A DNA stretch of 60,954 nucleotides from Alkalibacter saccharofermentans DSM 14828. GTDB taxonomy: Bacteria; Bacillota; Clostridia; Eubacteriales; Alkalibacteraceae. Made by a program: the position numbers and the translations under genes. The notes below the pieces were generated by a model, which saw only the letters and a program-made list of their open reading frames with translations, ran no database searches and was not told where the DNA came from. Shown piece by piece: positions 59,807 to 60,954 of this stretch. The stretch is from the NCBI RefSeq assembly GCF_900128885.1, contig NZ_FQTU01000015.1:2910-63863 (forward strand), written 5' to 3'. The stretch's first letter is position 1. Every line of letters begins with the position of its first letter.

Positions 59807-60520
59807 TCACATTCTACTGATTATTATTTCATCAAAGTTCTTGTCTTGTCGAAATTTAACCATGTTGTTTTTTACAAGCTGCAACAAGGCGAGGAAGGTT
59901 ACGACCACTGCCTGAACAGATTTCGCGCCCTTGAAAGCCATTGAAAACTTAATGGTCGGGTTTTCGCTAAGCAGGACTTCCAAGTCCCTGATTTTATCTT
60001 CTATCCTCACTACCTCTTTTTGTATGGTGTGGATGTCCTTATCTTCTCCTTCGAGAATAAGGTTGTTCGCCGCCAGCACGTTGCGCAGTGACCTTAAAAG
60101 CTCTTGAACGTCTACCGGCGTCTCGACCTCACCGTTAAAGGGTATATATTCAGGATCCTTGAAGTAAGTCTTCATGTACATGACTTCCTTTTCCTTCATG
60201 AATGCGCTGATTTCCTTGAATATCTTGTATTCGTAGAGTCTTTGAGCGAGTTCTTCCCTGGGGTCTATCTCTTCCCCCTCGTCATCTTCCTCCACAGGCA
60301 GAAGCATCTTGGACTTTATTTCTATAAGTCTGGATGCCATGAGAATGAACTCGCTGGTAAGCTCCAGGTTTTTTTCTTTCATTTTATCTATGTATCCCAG
60401 GTATTGACTTGTGATAGATGCGATGGGTATGTCGAATATATCAATCTCATTCTTGTTGACCAGATGCAATAGCAAATCAAAAGGTCCCTGAAATTCTTCC
60501 AGCTTAATTTCATAGTTCAT
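59807..60520 (-). CDS. scpA: Segregation and condensation protein A
   Basis: This is the kleisin of the SMC complex. The N-terminus MNYEIKLEEFQGPFDLLLHL is the family's conserved start; the C-terminal winged helix (TFLALLQLVKNNMVKFRQD) would bind the SMC head. The middle is acidic (EEDDEGEEIDPREE). It has 238 residues. The ATG at 60520 has no visible Shine-Dalgarno sequence; the DNA just upstream is an inverted repeat and then the IS110 end, so the native promoter and ribosome site may have been displaced. Confidence 0.93.
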   Translation of the reverse strand: MNYEIKLEEFQGPFDLLLHLVNKNEIDIFDIPIASITSQYLGYIDKMKEKNLELTSEFILMASRLIEIKSKMLLPVEEDDEGEEIDPREELAQRLYEYKIFKEISAFMKEKEVMYMKTYFKDPEYIPFNGEVETPVDVQELLRSLRNVLAANNLILEGEDKDIHTIQKEVVRIEDKIRDLEVLLSENPTIKFSMAFKGAKSVQAVVVTFLALLQLVKNNMVKFRQDKNFDEIIISRM

Positions 60521-60532
60521 ATGCACACGTAT

Positions 60533-60563
60533 AATCAAATCATCATTAGATGGTGATTTGATT
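60533..60563. repeat. Inverted repeat between scpA and the IS110 end
   Basis: AATCAAATCATCAT (60533-60546) and ATGGTGATTTGATT (60550-60563) pair with one mismatch over 14 bases around TAG. It begins 13 bases upstream of the scpA ATG. It could be a target-site hairpin for IS110 or a regulatory structure. Confidence 0.6.
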
Positions 60564-60574
60564 AATTCCTTTCT

Positions 60575-60790
60575 CCCAGGTTCTCTGGGTTTCTATTTCC
60601 ATCTTTGATATATTTATAAAAGCACTGTGGATCTGTATTTCATATTTTACAGCTTTGACTGTTCGGAGGTGACTCAGACCACAGCTTTTCGTCTATTACT
60701 GTTAATCAGTTTGTTAACGCTTGACGTTTCTATTTACGTGATTACACAGCCGAATTCTCTGTGGAAGACAGCAGTGCTAAATTTATCAAA
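60575..60790 (+). ncRNA. Probable IS110 bridge RNA region
   Basis: IS110 elements are known to encode, in the non-coding end, a structured RNA that pairs with target and donor DNA. Structure is visible here: CCCAG-GTTCT-CTGGG (60575-60589), CTGTGG (60625-60630) with CCACAG (60679-60684) enclosing a large internal region, and CACAG (60745-60749) with CTGTG (60759-60763). RNA ends and guide loops cannot be set without the full element. Confidence 0.45.
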
Positions 60791-60807
60791 TTAGGAGGTG
60801 TTTCTCT

Positions 60808-60954
60808 ATGTCAATGTACTTTGTTGGAATTGATATTTCCAAGTACAAACATGATTGCTGTATCATTTCTGCAGCTGATCAAAAAGTCCTTTCAAAGTTT
60901 ACTATCAAAAATGATAAGTCCGGCTTTGAACAACTCATTGCTACATTTAATTCT
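60808..60954 (+). CDS. IS110-family transposase, N-terminal part
   Basis: The first 49 residues are visible (MSMYFVGIDISKYKHDCCII). The aspartate at residue 9 in VGIDISK is the first acidic residue of the RuvC-like DEDD domain of IS110 transposases. AGGAGG lies nine bases before the ATG. The rest, including the C-terminal serine domain, is outside the window, so integrity is unknown. Confidence 0.9.
   Translation, partial: MSMYFVGIDISKYKHDCCIISAADQKVLSKFTIKNDKSGFEQLIATFNS

Larger units (their letters stand above)
60565..60954 (+). mobile_element. IS110-family insertion sequence, left part (cut by window end)
   Basis: A long non-coding left end of about 240 bases is followed by the start of a transposase of the IS110 type. 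That layout, with no terminal inverted repeats visible, is typical of the family. The left boundary is not exactly known; I place it after the inverted repeat beside scpA. The element runs off the right edge. Confidence 0.75.

Overview
The window comes from an AT-rich Gram-positive anaerobe of the Clostridia (order Eubacteriales). The evidence is the Shine-Dalgarno-rich gene starts, class B sortase, LexA boxes of the Gram-positive type, the miaB-mutS-mutL-miaA order, the dnaG-sigA pair, and above all an ispH gene fused to ribosomal protein S1 (rpsA), which is a clostridial arrangement. I cannot name a genus. Most of the window is chromosomal core; accessory DNA lies at the left end (CRISPR), around 15.1-17.3 kb (surface protein, sortase and gene debris) and at the right end (IS110).

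Layout. 1-6.2 kb: a type II-A CRISPR-Cas locus on the minus strand (cas9-cas1-cas2-csn2, translationally coupled), with the leader and first repeat at the extreme left edge and a divergent tracrRNA with its own promoter upstream of cas9. 6.7-12.2 kb: a mannitol-type PTS operon (IICB, IIA, MtlD) that also carries a 6-phospho-3-hexuloisomerase-like and a ribulose-phosphate-epimerase-like gene, opposed by a DeoR-family regulator behind a strongly structured leader. 12.3-19.8 kb: two paralogous GGDEF/HD-GYP cyclic-di-GMP proteins bracket a secreted fasciclin protein with a VPQTG sorting signal and a divergent class B sortase; remnants of a Y-family polymerase and of an HEXXH peptidase lie between them. 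20-24.4 kb: DUF427, a decayed permease tail, a Nudix hydrolase, DUF6508, a zinc-ribbon coiled coil, Nif3 and TrmK. 24.6-30.5 kb: tRNA-Asn, sigA, dnaG, dGTPase, azlCD and a rhomboid-like protein. 30.7-36.8 kb: SHOCT protein, malic enzyme, HAD phosphatase, Cys-rich small protein, G5/LysM/M23 peptidase, a DUF308 protein and a perfect 63-base palindrome.

37-41 kb: sulfur and selenium genes (rhodanese with ArsR repressor and a 14-bp-arm operator, serine acetyltransferase, selD-mnmH). 41-52.4 kb: universal stress protein, a divergent SOS pair (YneA-like and lexA) with three LexA boxes, then an aluminium-resistance/methionine-gamma-lyase-family enzyme, miaA, mutL, mutS, miaB and a beta-CASP nuclease. 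52.4-60.5 kb: four tRNAs (Pro, CAT-anticodon, Phe, Thr), ispH-rpsA, plsC, cmk, an HI0933-family flavoprotein, mnmM, an unknown gene, rluB, scpB and scpA. The window ends inside an IS110-family element whose non-coding left end, a likely bridge-RNA source, abuts the start of scpA.

The genes most worth following are the CRISPR locus with its complete tracrRNA and leader anchor, the c-di-GMP/sortase/fasciclin block, the unusual extra enzymes in the mannitol operon, the ArsR-rhodanese pair, the long palindrome at 36.1 kb, and the IS110 left end.
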